DNA of 64,000 nucleotides from Knoxdaviesia capensis (lineage: Eukaryota > Ascomycota > Sordariomycetes > Microascales > Gondwanamycetaceae). The stretch is taken from NCBI GenBank assembly GCA_001510575.1, contig LNGK01000004.1, positions 3,098,667 to 3,162,666 on the forward strand, in the 5' to 3' direction. The translations under genes were made by a program, and so were the position numbers. The first letter of the stretch is position 1. Every line of letters starts with the position of its first letter. This document shows, in pieces, positions 1 to 14,139 of the stretch. The notes beneath the pieces were generated by a model. The model saw only the letters and a list, made by a program, of their open reading frames with translations, searched no databases and was not told the DNA's origin.

Positions 1-3000
1 TTTATAGTAATTAATATTCTATATACTATCGAACGGCCTTATTCATAGCTAAAATTAAGTTAGGATACTATACTCGTTTAGCTAATAGCGTATATAGGGT
101 ACTAACGCGCGTATAGCCTTCTAGCTTATAGACCTTAATAGCTTTTAAAATAGAAGCCTCGTATATTAGTATTTTTATTAGGATATAGTTAATAACGGTA
201 TATACTTCGCTATAAAAGATAGCGAAATAGTCTTAAATAAAGGTTAAAGGGATACGATAGGGGAATAGATAGCTATTCTCTAGGTAGTTAATAATATCCT
301 AGACGTCGTACTATCTAAGGTCGTTTAACTTCTTAATATTAGGGGCGATTAGCGTATCGTTTATAGGTTATTTAGTATTTATAGTATTATTTAGAGGCTA
401 TTTAGCGTCGTTTTATAGTAGTTACGCTAGTAGACGTATCTTAAATCGTTAGTTTAGTAGTCTAGGAGTCTTATTATTAATAGTAGTAGTAGGAAAGACG
501 TTAGTTAACGTATTATTATCGTTCGTTTCGTACCTTTCCTCTTTATTTATTACGAGCGCTATATCTATACGTAGCCGTAATAACTAATTAGCTAAAATAT
601 TAGCCTTTCCGGATTAGTAGTAAATACGTACGCTATAGTATACGATTATATCGAGAAATCGTAATATTCTAGCTAGCTATTCCTATTTAGTAATAAAAAG
701 GTATAGGGTTTCGTAGTTAGTAATAATAGTAATCTTAGCGGCCTCTAGCTAACTCCTCTAATACTATAATAATATAATAATAGTAAGTATTTCTCTCTCT
801 TAAGTACTATATCGCTATTAGGTCTTTAATAAAACGGCGTTAAAGTACGTAACTAAGTATAAAACGTTACGTTTATTATTAGAATCGCGTTATAGTTAGA
901 ATAACGTAATACCGATAATATAATTAAAAGCGTCGGTCTTAAGTACTAATAGGAGTATATAGTCGTAGTTACGTAGCTCTAGGAGGGAGGCTATAGTATC
1001 GTAAATATTACGCTAGGCTTATAATAACTCGTTATCTAGCTATACTTATACGCCTTTAGGCTTATCTACTCTAGTATACTTATAGAGTAGACGCGCTTTA
1101 TATATAAAATAGGGGATAAAGCGGCGTAAATAGCTAGCGGTATTTAAAAAGCTATAGATCTTAGTAGTAGTAGTAGGCGCTAGCCTCTCGTAGATAGTAG
1201 CTACCTTCTTAGGATCGGGATAAATACCGTAGATAGAGATAATTATTCTTAGGAACTTACCTTTTTTAACGAACTATTCGTACTTCTTAAGGTTTAATAA
1301 TAGTTAATAGCGGCTTAATTAACGTAGAATAGCGACTATTCTCTTAGCTAATTCTATTATTATCTTACCTTAAATATAAATATCGTTTAAAAGGCCTATA
1401 GTAAAGGCGCGTACTAGCTTAAGGACTTCGTTTATAAAACGCTAGAAGGTTATAGGTGCGTTTATAAGGCTAAATAGTATATGAAGCTATTTATATTATT
1501 TAAATAACGTAGAAAACGCTATCTTTAGTACTACCTCGGGGTCTATAATTATCTATTAGAAGCCGTCTTCTAAGTCGAGAAAGGTATAGAATCGGTATCT
1601 AGCGGCCTATTATAGGGAATCCTTAATATTCGGTAGTAGATAGGCTACTTTTTATATAACTTTATTTAACGTATAGTAATTAATTACGAAACGGTATCTA
1701 GGTTAGTTATTACTAGGGAGGGGCTTCTTAAGTAGTAATAGTATAGGTATAGACTATAGGGAGTTAATAGCGTATCGAATAATACTAAGTAAGAGTAGTT
1801 TATTAGTAAATTCCTTTATGATTTTACGTTAGTAGGGGCTATAGCGACGTAGGGGGAGAGATCTAGGTTTAATATTAGCGGTCTTAATATTATACTAAAT
1901 ACGGGCCTTTACGTCCGGTCTAGTATTAAAATACTATAGAATAAAGATAAAGGTATTATTATTAAAGGCCTTTCGTATAATTATTAGGGCTTCGGTATTT
2001 ACTTTCTTCTATTAGTTTTCTATAATAATACGGGTACTACGAATAGCGTCGCGCTTCGTACGCTTTTTCGTAAGTAATAGTTACTTCTTATACTTAAGTA
2101 ATAGCTCTTTATTAAATTCGATAGTTACTTAGTTAGTATTTACTATTTTAGGAAACGTTTATTAGGGTAAAGGAGTGTTATTATACTATTACTTAGTAAG
2201 GTACGTAATAAAGGGAAACGATTTAGAGGTAATATAGGAGAGGGTATAGGTATCGGGATCCGCGGGTAAAATACTATAAATATATATCGATAGAAGTAAA
2301 GGGAGGTTCTTATCGTAGAAAGAAGTAGGATTATCGTAAAAAGAAGTAATATTATCGTAGGAAGAGGTAATATTTATTAGACTAGAATCGGTAGTAGAGG
2401 TAGTATAGGTAATAGTGATATTATCTCGTCTCTAGGGAGGGTAGAAATATAGAATAACGGGGGAATCGCGTAGGAGTATAAGCTTTATTATACTATTAGC
2501 GTTAGTATAACCGAGCTTCGTAGCTTTATTTTAGCCGATAGTTAGGTTAGTAGGATAGGTACCGTTAGTAATAATACTAGCTACTATAGAAATAACCTTA
2601 GATAGTCTATTAATAGTCGTTAATCGGAAGGAAATAACGATATCGTTAATAATAGCGAAGCTACTATTACCGCCTAGGCTACTAAGGCGTAGAGGGTTAG
2701 CGGATCGGTATAGCGCTAAATAACGACGGGCGTATAATTTAGAGACGAATACGCTAGCTATTCCGGTATCGATAAATACTATAAGCGGCGTTTATTAGTT
2801 ATTCGTTAGTAAACTAGTATAGAAGCGGTATTATTTACGGTATCCTTCGCGTTATAGCTATTTTATTAGTATCTTATTAATTAACGTTAATTCCTCTACT
2901 AAAGGGATTATAAATAGTATAGAATAGTAGGTAACGTTAGCGAAATAGTTATTATCTACGTCTAAGCCCGTAGCTTCTAAGAGGGGAGATCCTTTAGGAG

Positions 3001-4618
3001 ATAAGTCTTCTTTCTATATAGGGTATATACTATAAATAGCGGTTTTCTTATCCCCTCTCCTATTATTCCGCTATCTTTTATCTATTATTAGTCTATCTTT
3101 ATTCCTAGAGGGGTAGGGAGTAGGGGAACGGTATATCTTTTAGTCTTAAGATAGTCTTCATAAATAGTTACGGTCGCGGGAGGTATTTCGAGAATAGTTA
3201 CGAGGCTCGTGGGAATAACTACGATTATCTATCGTTCGGCCTCGGTTTATCGTAAAACGCGTATTCTAGCGCGCCTTTTAACGTTAATTATTATTTTTAG
3301 TATATAGCTCCGTATATTCGCGAACCTAATAACCTATCTTTCTATATTAGAAATACGTAGATTTATCTCTATCTTTATCTTACGTAATATAATTAAGTAC
3401 TTCTTTACGGGTTCTAAATTATAGCGTTTCTCCTTCCTCTTTAGTCTTCGGCGCGGTATTTAGCTAAGTAGCGTATAATTATCTAGTTTTTAATAGGTAG
3501 TAGGTAGTATTAATTATAGTATAGATACTAGAATCGGGGGTTATATCCTACCGTATCTTATACTATAAGTCCGTAATATTATAGCGTAGAATATCTTTTA
3601 CTATACGTTAAATATAATACGTTTTAAGTAAGTTATCGGTAGAATTCTATATTATTTTAACTAAAAACTCGATAGCTTTATATTTAGACTTATTCTAATA
3701 ATTAAACGCGAGAGCTATAAATACGCGCGAAGGGGTAGATATTAGTATACGACTAGAGATAAATATTAGTATAGATTCTACTAGTATAGGCTATAGTATA
3801 TCGGTATACCGTTAAATAAAATACTAAAGGGGTATAAATTCGCCTCTAATTACTAGTAATATTCGAGACGTCTAATATATATATAGAATTATAGATTTAT
3901 ATAAATAAGTTTAAATACGTACTAATTATACTATAACTATATAGTTTACCTTACTTAAGTAGTCGCTTTATAGCTAATTAATAGCTTTTTTACTATTTTT
4001 CTTACGATCTTCTCTATTACTAATATCCGATAGGAGTATTAGCTCTAGAAACGTTACTTAAAAGTATTAATATTACTTAATAGCGTACTCGTCGTTTATT
4101 AGAGGTATATTTTACTTTATTAAACTACTTTCGATAGCTAAATTCCTATTTACTAAACGAGGGCTTAGGAATCGTCCTTTAATAATAAGCTATAATAGTA
4201 GTATAAAGCTATTAATACTAATATCGGTAAACGGTTTACTATTAGGTCCTAGATATAGTTTCGCTTAAAATATTACTTTAGGGGTTATCGTTTATAAGGG
4301 TATTTATTAGAATAGTATAGGAAATATTAGAAATATACTATTATTATATACTCCTTATCTATATATATAACCTTATTATCCTTTTAGAACCGTATTACCT
4401 ATACCTCTCGGTATTTATAATATAATATACGGTACTAAGGGCTAGTTTCTCGTTAGTTAGACGCTAGTTATAGGTAATAATAGGTTATTAGCTATAGTTA
4501 CGCTAGAAAGGGGGCTCTTTCTACCTAGGTCGGTAGGTAATAATAGTCCTATTATCTACGGGCTAGCTAATAATAGAGAGGGAGTAGGAAAAGAGGATAA
4601 GGTAGCTATAGCTATAGC
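1..4618. repeat. Left arm of a giant inverted repeat (partner 6,328-10,945)
   Basis: Anchors were checked by eye. The TTCGCGAA centred at 3,320.5 pairs with the one centred at 7,625.5, and the CCTAGG centred at 4,526.5 pairs with the one at 6,419.5. Both sums equal 10,946, so the arms are collinear with no net insertion or deletion between the anchors. Bases 1-60 also pair with 10,886-10,945, so the arm continues to the left of the window. The differences I looked at were mainly C/T and G/A transitions, as expected from independent RIP. Confidence 0.85.
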
Positions 4619-5540
4619 TAGTAAGTTACTACGGCTTATAGCGTCTATTAGCTTTTCTAGAAGCTTTTCTATTATCGTACTAATAATAGTATTTATATTA
4701 TCGGTACGCTCTTTCTCTCTCGCTTATTTATTAAAGTTAGACTCTATACGGTCTATAAGTAACGCTTTTATTATTTATTTTAATTCCTCGATCGTAATAG
4801 ACTCGGTATATTAAGGCGGTAGACTACTTACTAGCTATACTAGTAGAATATTTATCCCGTTATTTATAGCCTTTCCTTTCCCTCGTCTTATTATTATCTA
4901 ACGATTATACGTAATAGGGGTTACTTCCGTAGGGGGTTATAGCTCCTTAACTAGTAACTTACTAGTTTATAGGTTAGTTATAGCGTTTACTTTACTTAAG
5001 GCTTTAAGGTTATAGGTAATACTTTTATCTCTTTTATATAGAATACGTTATTCTTTATTCGATATTCGGCGTAAAAGCGGATATTAGCGGTCTAGGCTCG
5101 CTAGGAAATAGGGGGTTAGGGATATAAACCGATAGTAAGTAGGAGCGAAAGGGAATAAATAAGGAAAACTAGAGCGTAATAGTTATAAATAGTTAGATAG
5201 TTTAGATTTATAGGGTTAATAATAAGGGAAAAGAGCGGTAGAAAGGATAACTATTAGAAAAGAAATAGGGTTAGTAAAATAAGAAATAAGACTATTAGTA
5301 TATAAACGGGGTATAAGGGGGTATAAAAGCGGGTTAGTCTTAGAATAAGAGGTAGATTAGTAATTAGAATTAAATAGAATAGGAGAATAGGTAGTAAAGG
5401 AAGTCCGTAAACGGAGGTAGTAGAAAATAATCGAAAATAGTAGAAATATTAAGACGTTAGTTATCGGAATAGTAGGAGTCTTAGAAATAACTAGAAAAAG
5501 TCGTAGAAATAAATAGGTAAAGTCGTAAAATAAAGGAAAA
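1..5540 (-). mobile_element. RIP-degraded Ty3/Gypsy LTR retrotransposon, left copy (runs off window)
   Basis: This AT-rich stretch has no open frame of 60 codons. Bases 1-4,618 are the reverse complement of 6,328-10,945, where decayed Gypsy gag, protease, reverse transcriptase and RNase H motifs can be read, so this copy lies on the minus strand. By mirror (position = 10,946 minus x) the zinc knuckle falls near 3,300-3,355, the protease near 2,745-2,785 and the RT near 1,250-1,720. Bases 4,619 to about 5,540 have no counterpart in the right copy and read like more degraded gag or leader on the minus strand. The integrase end lies beyond the window. CpA and TpG are almost absent while CpG is kept, which is the RIP pattern. 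The right-hand limit is a guess. Confidence 0.75.
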
Positions 5541-6044
5541 GTCGTAGAAATAAATAAAAATAGAGGGATTAGCTATTAAATATTTAGTAATAAGACTCGA
5601 ACCTATTAGTAGTATCTAATAGCTTAGGAGGTATAGGAAAGGTACGCGGGAGGTATATAAAACGTTAGTAAAGGTAGGGTAATTCGGTATTTTACTAGAG
5701 TAATAGTAGTTAATTAGCTATTAGTTTAGTAAGGATAGAATTAAAAGAAGGAAAATAAAAGATATTTATTTAACGTGCTTTCGTTACTAAAAGGAGGTTA
5801 AATAGAAAGGGTTTTTATAAAAGAAAGGTAATTCGTAGTTTACCGCGGTAGAAAGTAGTAAAGCTATCGGCGGAAGTAAATTCTAAATTAAAAGAAAGGA
5901 AAGTTAAAATATCGGTCGATTACGTATCGATTAGGACTTAAACCTAGAGGAAAGGTAGTTAATTACGACGGTTAAGCTTTAAAGGAAGGTTAATAAGAGA
6001 TTAATAGTATAAGTATTACGCTTATAAAAAATTAATTTTTTATA
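5541..6044. other. RIP-degraded spacer between the inverted element copies
   Basis: This AT-rich sequence has the same CpA/TpG depletion as its flanks. I saw no protein motif. It may contain the leader or LTR of the left element, since it lies on the 5' side of that minus-strand copy, but I could not define an LTR pair. The part just left of 6,045 does not match the sequence outside the 14,419 boundary. Confidence 0.3.
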
Positions 6045-6324
6045 ATTCCTAGATATATAGTCTAAAGGATTAATAAATAAGTTATAATTATAAGGTATAT
6101 ATAGAGAAATATATATAAAGGGAAGCTTAAATTTTTTTTATCTTAAGATATTTCCTATAAAAGCGCAGTAGATATCTACTTTTTATAGGTCTTTTACTAG
6201 CTCTTTAAGGTATTTATATATATATAGATATATACCTAAATGCTTACCGCTAGGTAGTATCTATGTGTATTAGTATACGTTAGTACGTAATTGCAATGTA
6301 CTCTGACCTATTAGGGATCTATAA
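6045..6324 (+). repeat. 280-bp terminal-inverted-repeat-like sequence, left copy
   Basis: It starts with ATTCCTAGATATATAGTC. The same 280 bases recur in reverse complement at 14,140-14,419. The two copies have identical length and differ mainly by transitions. This copy keeps several CA or TG dinucleotides (near 6,165, 6,241, 6,263 and 6,291-6,306) that are TA in the partner, so it is less RIP-mutated. The inner edge abuts the start of the right Gypsy copy at 6,328. Confidence 0.8.
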
Positions 6325-6327
6325 CCG

Positions 6328-9300
6328 GCTATAGCTATAGCTACCTTATCCTCTTTTCCTACTCCCTTACTATTATTAGCTAGTCCGTAGATAATAAGAC
6401 TACTATTACCTGCCGACCTAGGTAGAAAGAGCCCCCTTTCTAGCGTAATTATAGCTAATAATCCGTTATTACCTATAACTAGCGTCTAACTGACGAGAAA
6501 CTAGCCCTTAGTACCGTATATTATATTATAAATACCGAGAGGTATAAGTAGTATAGTTCTAGAAGGATAATAAGGTTATATATATAAATAAGGAGTATAC
6601 GATAGCGGTATAATTCTAATATTTCCTATATTATTCTAGTAAATACCCTTATAAATAACGACCCCTAAAGTAATATTTTAAGCGAAATTATATCTAAGAC
6701 CTAATAGTAAACCGTTTACTAATATTAGTATTAATAGCTTTATACTACTATTATAGCTTACTATTAAAGGATAATTCCTAGGCCCTCGTTTAGTAAATAG
6801 GAATTTAGCTATCGAAGGTAGTCTAATAAAGTAAAATACACCTCTAATAAACGACGAGTACGCTATCGAGTAATATTAATACCTTTAAGCGACGTTTCTA
6901 GAGCTAATACTCCTATCGGATATTAGTAATAGAGAAGATCGTAAGAAAAACGGTAAAAAAGCTATTAGTTAGCTATAAAGTAACTACTTAAGTAAGGTAG
7001 ACTATATAGTTATAGTATAATTAGTATATATTTAGACTTACTTATATAAATCTATAATTCTATATACGTATTAGACGTCTCGAATACTACCGGTAATTAG
7101 AGGCGAATTTATACCCCTTTAGTATTTTATTCGATAGTATACCGATATACCGTAGCTTATATTAGTAGAATCTATATTAATATTTATCTCTAGTTATATA
7201 CTAATATCTACCCCTTTACGCGTATTTATAGCTCTCGCGTTTAATTATTAGAATAAGTCTAAATATAAAGCTATCGAGCTTTTAGCTAAAATAATATAGA
7301 ATTCTACTAATAACTTACTTAAAACGTATTATATTCGACGTATAGTAGAGGATATTCTACGCTATAATATTATAGACTTATAGTATAAGATATAGTAGGA
7401 TATAACCCCTAATTCTAGTATCCGTACTATAGTTAATACTACTTACTACTTATTAAAGACTAGATAATTATATACCGCTTAGCTAAATACCGTATTAAAG
7501 ACTAAGGAGGAAGGAGAAACGCTATAATTTAGAACCCGTAAAGAAATACTTAATTATATTACGTAGGATAAAGATAGAGATAAATCTACGTATTTCCGAT
7601 ATAGAAAGATAGGTTATTAGGTTCGCGAATATATAGAGCTACGTACTAAGAATAACGATCAACGTTAAAAGGCGCGCTAGAATACGCGTTTTACGATAAA
7701 CCGAGGCCGAATAATAGATAATCGTAGTTATTCCTACGAGCCTCGTAACTATTCTCGAAATACCTCCCGCGACCGTAACTATTTACGAAGACCGTCTTAA
7801 GACCGAAAGATATACCGTTCCCCTACTCCTTACCCCTCTAGGAATAAAGATAGACTAATAATAGATAAAGGATAGCGGAATAATAAGAGAGGGGATAAGA
7901 AAACCGCTATTTATAGTATATACCCTATATAGAAAGAAGACTTATTTCCCGAAGGATCTCCCCTCTTAGAAGCTACGGGCTTAGATATAGATAATAACTA
8001 TTTCGCTAACGTTACCTACTATTCTATACTATTTATAATCCCTTTAGTAGAGGAATTAACATTAATTAATAAGATACTAATAAAATAGCTACGATACGAA
8101 GGATACTATAAATGATACCGCCTCTATACCGGTTTACTAACGAATAACTAATAAACGCCGTTTATAATATTTATCGATACCGGAATAGCTAGCGTATTCG
8201 TCTCTAAATCGTATACCTATCGTTATTTAGCGTTATACTAATCTACTAACCCTCTACGCCTTAGTAGCCTAGGCGGTAATAGTAGCTTCGTTATTATTAA
8301 CGATATCGTTATTTCCTTCTAATTAATAACTATTAATAGATTATCCGAGGTTATTTCTATAGTAACCGGTATTATTACTAATAGTACCTATCTTACTAAC
8401 TTAACTATTAGCTAAAGCGGAGCTACGAAGCTTAGTTATACTAACGCTAATAACACGATAAAGCTTATATTCCTACGCGATTCCCCCGTTATTCTATATT
8501 TCTACCCTCCTTAGAGACGAGATAATATCGCTATTACCTATACTACCTCTACTACCGATTCTAGTCTAATAAATATTACCTCTTCCTACGATAATCCTAT
8601 ATCTTTATACGATAAGAACCTCCCTTTACCTCTATCGATATATATTTATAGTATTTTACCCGCGGATCCCGATACCTATACCCTCTCCTATATTACCTCT
8701 AAATCGTTTCCCTTTATTACGTACCTTACCGAGTAATAGTATAATAGTACTCCTTTACCCCGATAAACGTTTCTTAAAATAGTAAATACCGATTAAGTAA
8801 CTATTAAATTCGATAAAGAGCTATTACTTAAGTATAAGAAGTAACTATTACTTATAAAAGAGCGTACGAAGCGTGACGCTATTTATAGTACCTATATTAT
8901 TATAGAAAACTAATAGAAGAAGGTAAATATTAAAGCCTTAATAATTATATAAAAGGCCTTCGATAATAATACCTTCGTCTTTATTTTATAATATTTCGAT
9001 ACTAGACTAGACGTAAAGGCCTATACTTAGTATAATATTAAGACCGCTAATACTAAACCTAAATCTCTCCCCCTACGCCGCTATAGCCCCTACTAATATA
9101 AAATCATAAAGGAATTTACTAATAAACTACTCTTACTTAGTATTATTCGATACGCTATTAACTCCCTATAGTCTATACCTATATTATTACTACTTAAGAA
9201 GCCCCTCCCTAGTAATAACTAGCTTAGATACCGTTTCGTAATTAACTATTATACGTTAAATAAAGTTACGTGAAAAGTAGCCTATCTACTACCGAATATC

Positions 9301-10945
9301 GAGGATTCCCTATAATAGGCCGCTAGATACCGATTCTATACCTTTCTCGACTTAGAAGATAGCTTCTAGTAAATAGTTATAGACCCTAAGGTAGTACTAA
9401 AGATAGCGTTTTCTACGCTATTTAGATAATATAAATAGCTTCGTATACTATTTAGCTTTATAAACGTACCTATAACCTTCTAGCGTTTTATAAACGAAGT
9501 CCTCGAGCCGGTACGCGCTTTTATTATAGGCCTTTTAGATAATATTTATATTTAAGGTAAGATAATAATAGAATTAGCTAAGAGAATAGTCGCTATTCTA
9601 CGCTAATTAAGCCGCTATCGATTATTATTAAACCTTAAGAAATACGAATAGTTCGTTAAAGAAGGTAAGTTCCTAGGAATAATTATTTCTATCTACGGTA
9701 TTCGTCCCGATCTTAAGAAGGTAGCTACTATCTACGAGAGGCTAGCGCTTACTATTACTATTAAGATCCGTAGCTTTTTAAATACCGCTAGCTATTTACG
9801 CCGCTTTATCCCTTATTTCGTATATAAAGCGCGTCTACTCTATAAGTATACCGGAGTAGATAAGCCTAAAGGCGTATAAGTATAGCTAGATAACGAGTTA
9901 TTATAAGCCTAGCGCGATATTCGCGATATTATAGCCTCCCTCCCGGAGCTACGTAACTACGACTATATACTCCTATTAGTACTCGAGACTAACGTTTCTA
10001 ATTATACCGTCGGTACTACGTTATTCTAACTATAGCGCGATTCTAATAATAAACGTAGCGTTTTACGCCTAGTTACGTACTTTAGCGCTATTTTATCGAA
10101 GACCTAGTAGTAATATAGTACTTAAGAGAGAGAAATACTTACTATTATTATATTATTATAGTATTAAAGGAGCTAGCTAGAGGCTACTAAGATTATTATT
10201 ATTACTAACTATAAAACCCTACGCCTTTTTACTATTAAGTAGGAATAGCTAACTAGAATATTACGATTTCTCGATATAATCGTATACTATAATATACGTA
10301 TTTACTACTAATCTAGAAAAGCTAATATTTTAGTTAATTAGTTATTACGGCCGCGTATAGATATAACGCTCGTAACGAATAAGGAGGAAGGGTACGAAAT
10401 AAACGATAATAATACGTTAACTAACGTCTTTCCTACTACTACTACTAATAACGAGACCCTTAGACTACCGAACTAACGATTTAAGATATATCTACTAGCG
10501 CGACTACCGTAAAACGACGCCGAATAGCTTTTAAATAATACTATAAATACCGAATAACCTATAAACGATACGTTAATCGCCCTTAATATTAAGAAGTTAG
10601 ATAACCTTAGATAGTATAACGTCTAAGATATTATTAACTACTTAGAGAATAGCTATCTACTCCCTTATCGTATCCCTTTAACCTTCGTTTAGGATTATTT
10701 CGCTATCTTTTATAGCGAAGTATATACCGTTATTAACCGTATCCTAATAAAAATACTAACGTACGAGGCTTTTATTTTAGAAGCTATTAAGGTCTATAAG
10801 CTAGAAGGCTATACGTGCGTTAGTACCCTATATACGCTATTAGCTAAACGAGTATAGTATCCTAACTTAATTTTAGTTACGAATAAGGCCGTTTAATAGT
10901 ATATAGAATATTAATTACTATAAAAACCCCCTAAAGTAAGGGAAT
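6328..10945. repeat. Right arm of the giant inverted repeat (partner 1-4,618)
   Basis: This is the reverse complement of 1-4,618, with the arm centre at 5,473. The inner breakpoint is at 6,328 next to the 280-bp repeat. Pairing reaches the window edge, so the true arm is probably longer. Confidence 0.85.
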
Positions 10946-11930
10946 CGCTACGACCGATACTAACTATATAATTATTAGTACGCTAGGGAATAGACTTTAC
11001 TAGCCGTTTTATTATTAATAGTAAATAGATATAGCTATTAACGGTAATCGAGTACGTTACCGGCTACGTTATAGTAGCTATAGACCCCCGTAATAGTACC
11101 TTAGCTACTATAAAGTTACTAGTAGCACGTATTTACGTAGTATTTAGACCGCTAGTCGAGATTATTACTAATAATAGTACCCCCTTTAACTCTAATAAAT
11201 TTAAGACCCTCCTCGCTAACTATAACCCCCCTATATAATAGTATTATATAATAATATACTATCTATAGACGAATAACTAAGTTAAGCGCTTTAACGGGTA
11301 AATTAAGTATATCGCTAGCCGTCTAGCCGGCGCTAATACTAAGAACCGAGAAGATATCGATTAGCTAATAATTATTCCTAAAGCTATACGTATCTACTTA
11401 AATAGACCGTAAATAAGTAGCTTTTCCCTATATTACCTATTTTTTAGTACCGAGCCCTACGATAGCGCTACCTATATTACTACGCCATACGAACGGGAGC
11501 CTACTATAGATAAAATTATTACCTCTTAATAAGATTTAGCTTATAAAAGATAGTTATTTAAGACCGTTCGCTTATTATCTAACTCCGTAAAGGTATACCG
11601 AATATATATCTATACTATATTATAGAACGATAAGGCTACGTATCGTATTTTCGGTAAAGGCGACTAGACGTTACGATATTAACCGTAAAAGTATAAATAT
11701 AAGCTATTCTACGACGGACCGTAGCTTATTATCGACGTTTACTAGGGTAATACCTATACTTTAGAGTTACTAGGCGGTTATCGGCTCGATAAACGCTATA
11801 ATAGGTTTAACTTATTCCTAGCGTACGTTAAGGATAGCTAGCTTATTTATAGCCTTTAGTATACTAGTCGTCGCCTACTCGAGCTAGATCGTAAGCGTCT
11901 ATTATCTATCGGTAAATAGTTACCTTACCC
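6328..11930 (+). mobile_element. RIP-degraded Ty3/Gypsy LTR retrotransposon, right copy
   Basis: Decayed motifs appear in the usual Gypsy order on the plus strand. A CCHC gag knuckle with its Cys codons turned into Tyr or Arg lies at about 7,590-7,650. A protease FIDTG motif is at 8,161-8,203. The reverse transcriptase block R-F-V-I-N-Y..LNKVT is at 9,228-9,270, the active-site LDD reads as L-D-N near 9,532-9,540, and FLGIIIS follows at about 9,690. RNase H ETNVSNY..G is at 9,984-10,030. Integrase GIDFTSRF.. is at 10,985-11,230, and a late pol or chromo-like segment at 11,640-11,830. Stop codons, mostly TAA and TAG, are frequent and no frame survives. The 5' part of gag present in the left copy is missing: homology starts abruptly at 6,328. 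The family is clear; the exact clade and the 3' limit are not. Confidence 0.8.
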
Positions 11931-14139
11931 TATACTATTTCTTTCCTTTTTTATTTTTTATTTATTATTTTACTTTTCTTTTATAATATTCGTTCTATAG
12001 TTATCCCTTATTTATATTTAATTCTATCTATATCCTAATTTCCTTTATTTTATTTTTATTTTTAGTTACGCCTTACTATTAAGCTATACTATTTTCCCTT
12101 TTTAGAATTTTTTCTTTTATTATTTTTTTTTTATTTTACCGTTATTACCGCTAATATTCCGCTTTTTATATACTTTTTCCGATTTTTTCCCGTATATTTC
12201 CCTACTTTTAACCTATTTTACTATATTAATAATTAATAGAACGCTCTAGACTTACCGTTACGCTTATATACTATTTTTTTCTTTCTTCTTTTCTTTATTC
12301 TTAATTCCCGCGCTTTACGCTAGCTACCTATATTTACGCGGCTAGCTATCGCCCTTTCCTATATTTATATAACGAAGGGAGGGGAAGGAGGTACTAATTA
12401 TACTATCTAATAACTAAATAGTATAATACCGCTATAGCACGATATTCTAAATACCGCGACTAACCTAAACGTCCTTTATCTAGCTATCCCTTCCGCCTTC
12501 CGGGACCCGCTTTTCTTAGTAACTACTTAGTTTAATAGCTATTAGGACTATATTAGCTAATAGAAGGACTACTATAGTACGATAAACGCCGTAATAACCT
12601 TACCTTTTACGATAAAAAGCTAAATTCTTTCTTATTTATAATAAATAAAGAAACGAATAGTTATATAACTAACGAAGAAGTATAAGAAGCTAGCGATCTC
12701 TAGCTATAAACGATTTAGAATTAGATAGTTCTTTATCTCTCTTATTACTACTATCTCTTTCCTATCTATCCTTTCTATTACTAGTATTATTAATAGCTAT
12801 TCTACTTACTAAGCCTACTATTTATATTATAAATAATAATAATATCTCTTAATAGCCTATTAATAATAATAATAATAACGCTAATAATACCTTATTACCT
12901 ACTATAGCCGCTATTCCCCTACCGCTACTCCCGCTATAAACGTACCGCGCGTTACCGTTATAGTTAGAGTTATCGAGCCGATTCCGTATACCTAATACGT
13001 ACTAAGACGTATCGAATACCTAGGTATTCTCTACTATCGATACGTTATTAATAACGTTATATAGAATACTTATACTAAATACTATAACTATTAAGCTAAT
13101 TATTAGGTACTTAGTAATATATTAGCTAAAATAGATACCTTTATAGATACCGATAAGAACTAGATTAATACGTTAAGTATATAAACCTAAGCGTTATAAG
13201 ATATCGCCGTAGCTAAATATATACTCGTTTATAATAGGGACTTTACGGCCGCTAATTAGAAGTTAAATAGCGCGGAATTTAATAATACGAGCCGTTTTAT
13301 TAATATAGTAGCTATCTAATATACTTTTAAGGGATACCTCGTACCTATTTAACTAACTATTATACGCCTATAGCGTACGGCTTTAGCGTTAGCCCCAACC
13401 TTAGTATACTTATTACCTCTCTTTTCGGCTACTAAGGCCGCTAAAATTAATACTATTAAGGGAGGACCCCCGCTAGTACCTACTCTATTAGTAGTAGTAC
13501 CCGTTATATTAGCTGTTATAGTACTAATACTAGCTAGTAGAGCCGCCGTTATACTAGTAATACTAGTATTTACGCCGATAGCTATATTAATAGTAGCTAC
13601 CGCTATCGTAATAGTACCCCCTTTCTCTAACGCCCTAGTCCCTACTACCTTTATAGCCTAATTCCTAGGCGTAGCGCCTACCTATATTAATTAATAATAG
13701 GTAGATAAGTTACGTAATCGCTACTTCTATAGTATAGTATAAGCCGTTACTATCTAACTAGGCGTCGTAGTATTCTTAATCCCCCCTAATACTATCTAAT
13801 ATTAAAGTATTTATATCGTTAGATAGATAAAACGGTACCTATAGCTACCTAAAACGCTATAAATAGGAAGTTCCCCTTTATTATACTAGATACTTATTTT
13901 CCTATCGATTACTATTATTATTCCTATTTAACCGTTATTTAGACTCGCTTTATATTATATTTCTTTCTATACGCTTAGAAAAGTCGAAAAGGATAAAAAA
14001 AAAGAGGACCCCTAGAAAAATATAAAAATAATTAAAAACCGCTTATAATACGAGTATAAAATTATATAAAGGGAAGTCCTTTTAATATCCTTTACTAGTT
14101 AAAAGTAGATCGCGGATAATCTAGTTAAGAAAGGGGATC
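11931..14139. other. RIP-degraded repetitive DNA, not assigned
   Basis: It continues the AT-rich, CpA/TpG-poor composition and contains one ambiguous base at 14,202, just outside this stretch. It has stretches that look once-coding (about 12,480-13,900), but I could not place them in a protein family. It lies inside the 280-bp inverted repeats and may be the 3' part of the Gypsy element or a second nested element. Confidence 0.4.
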
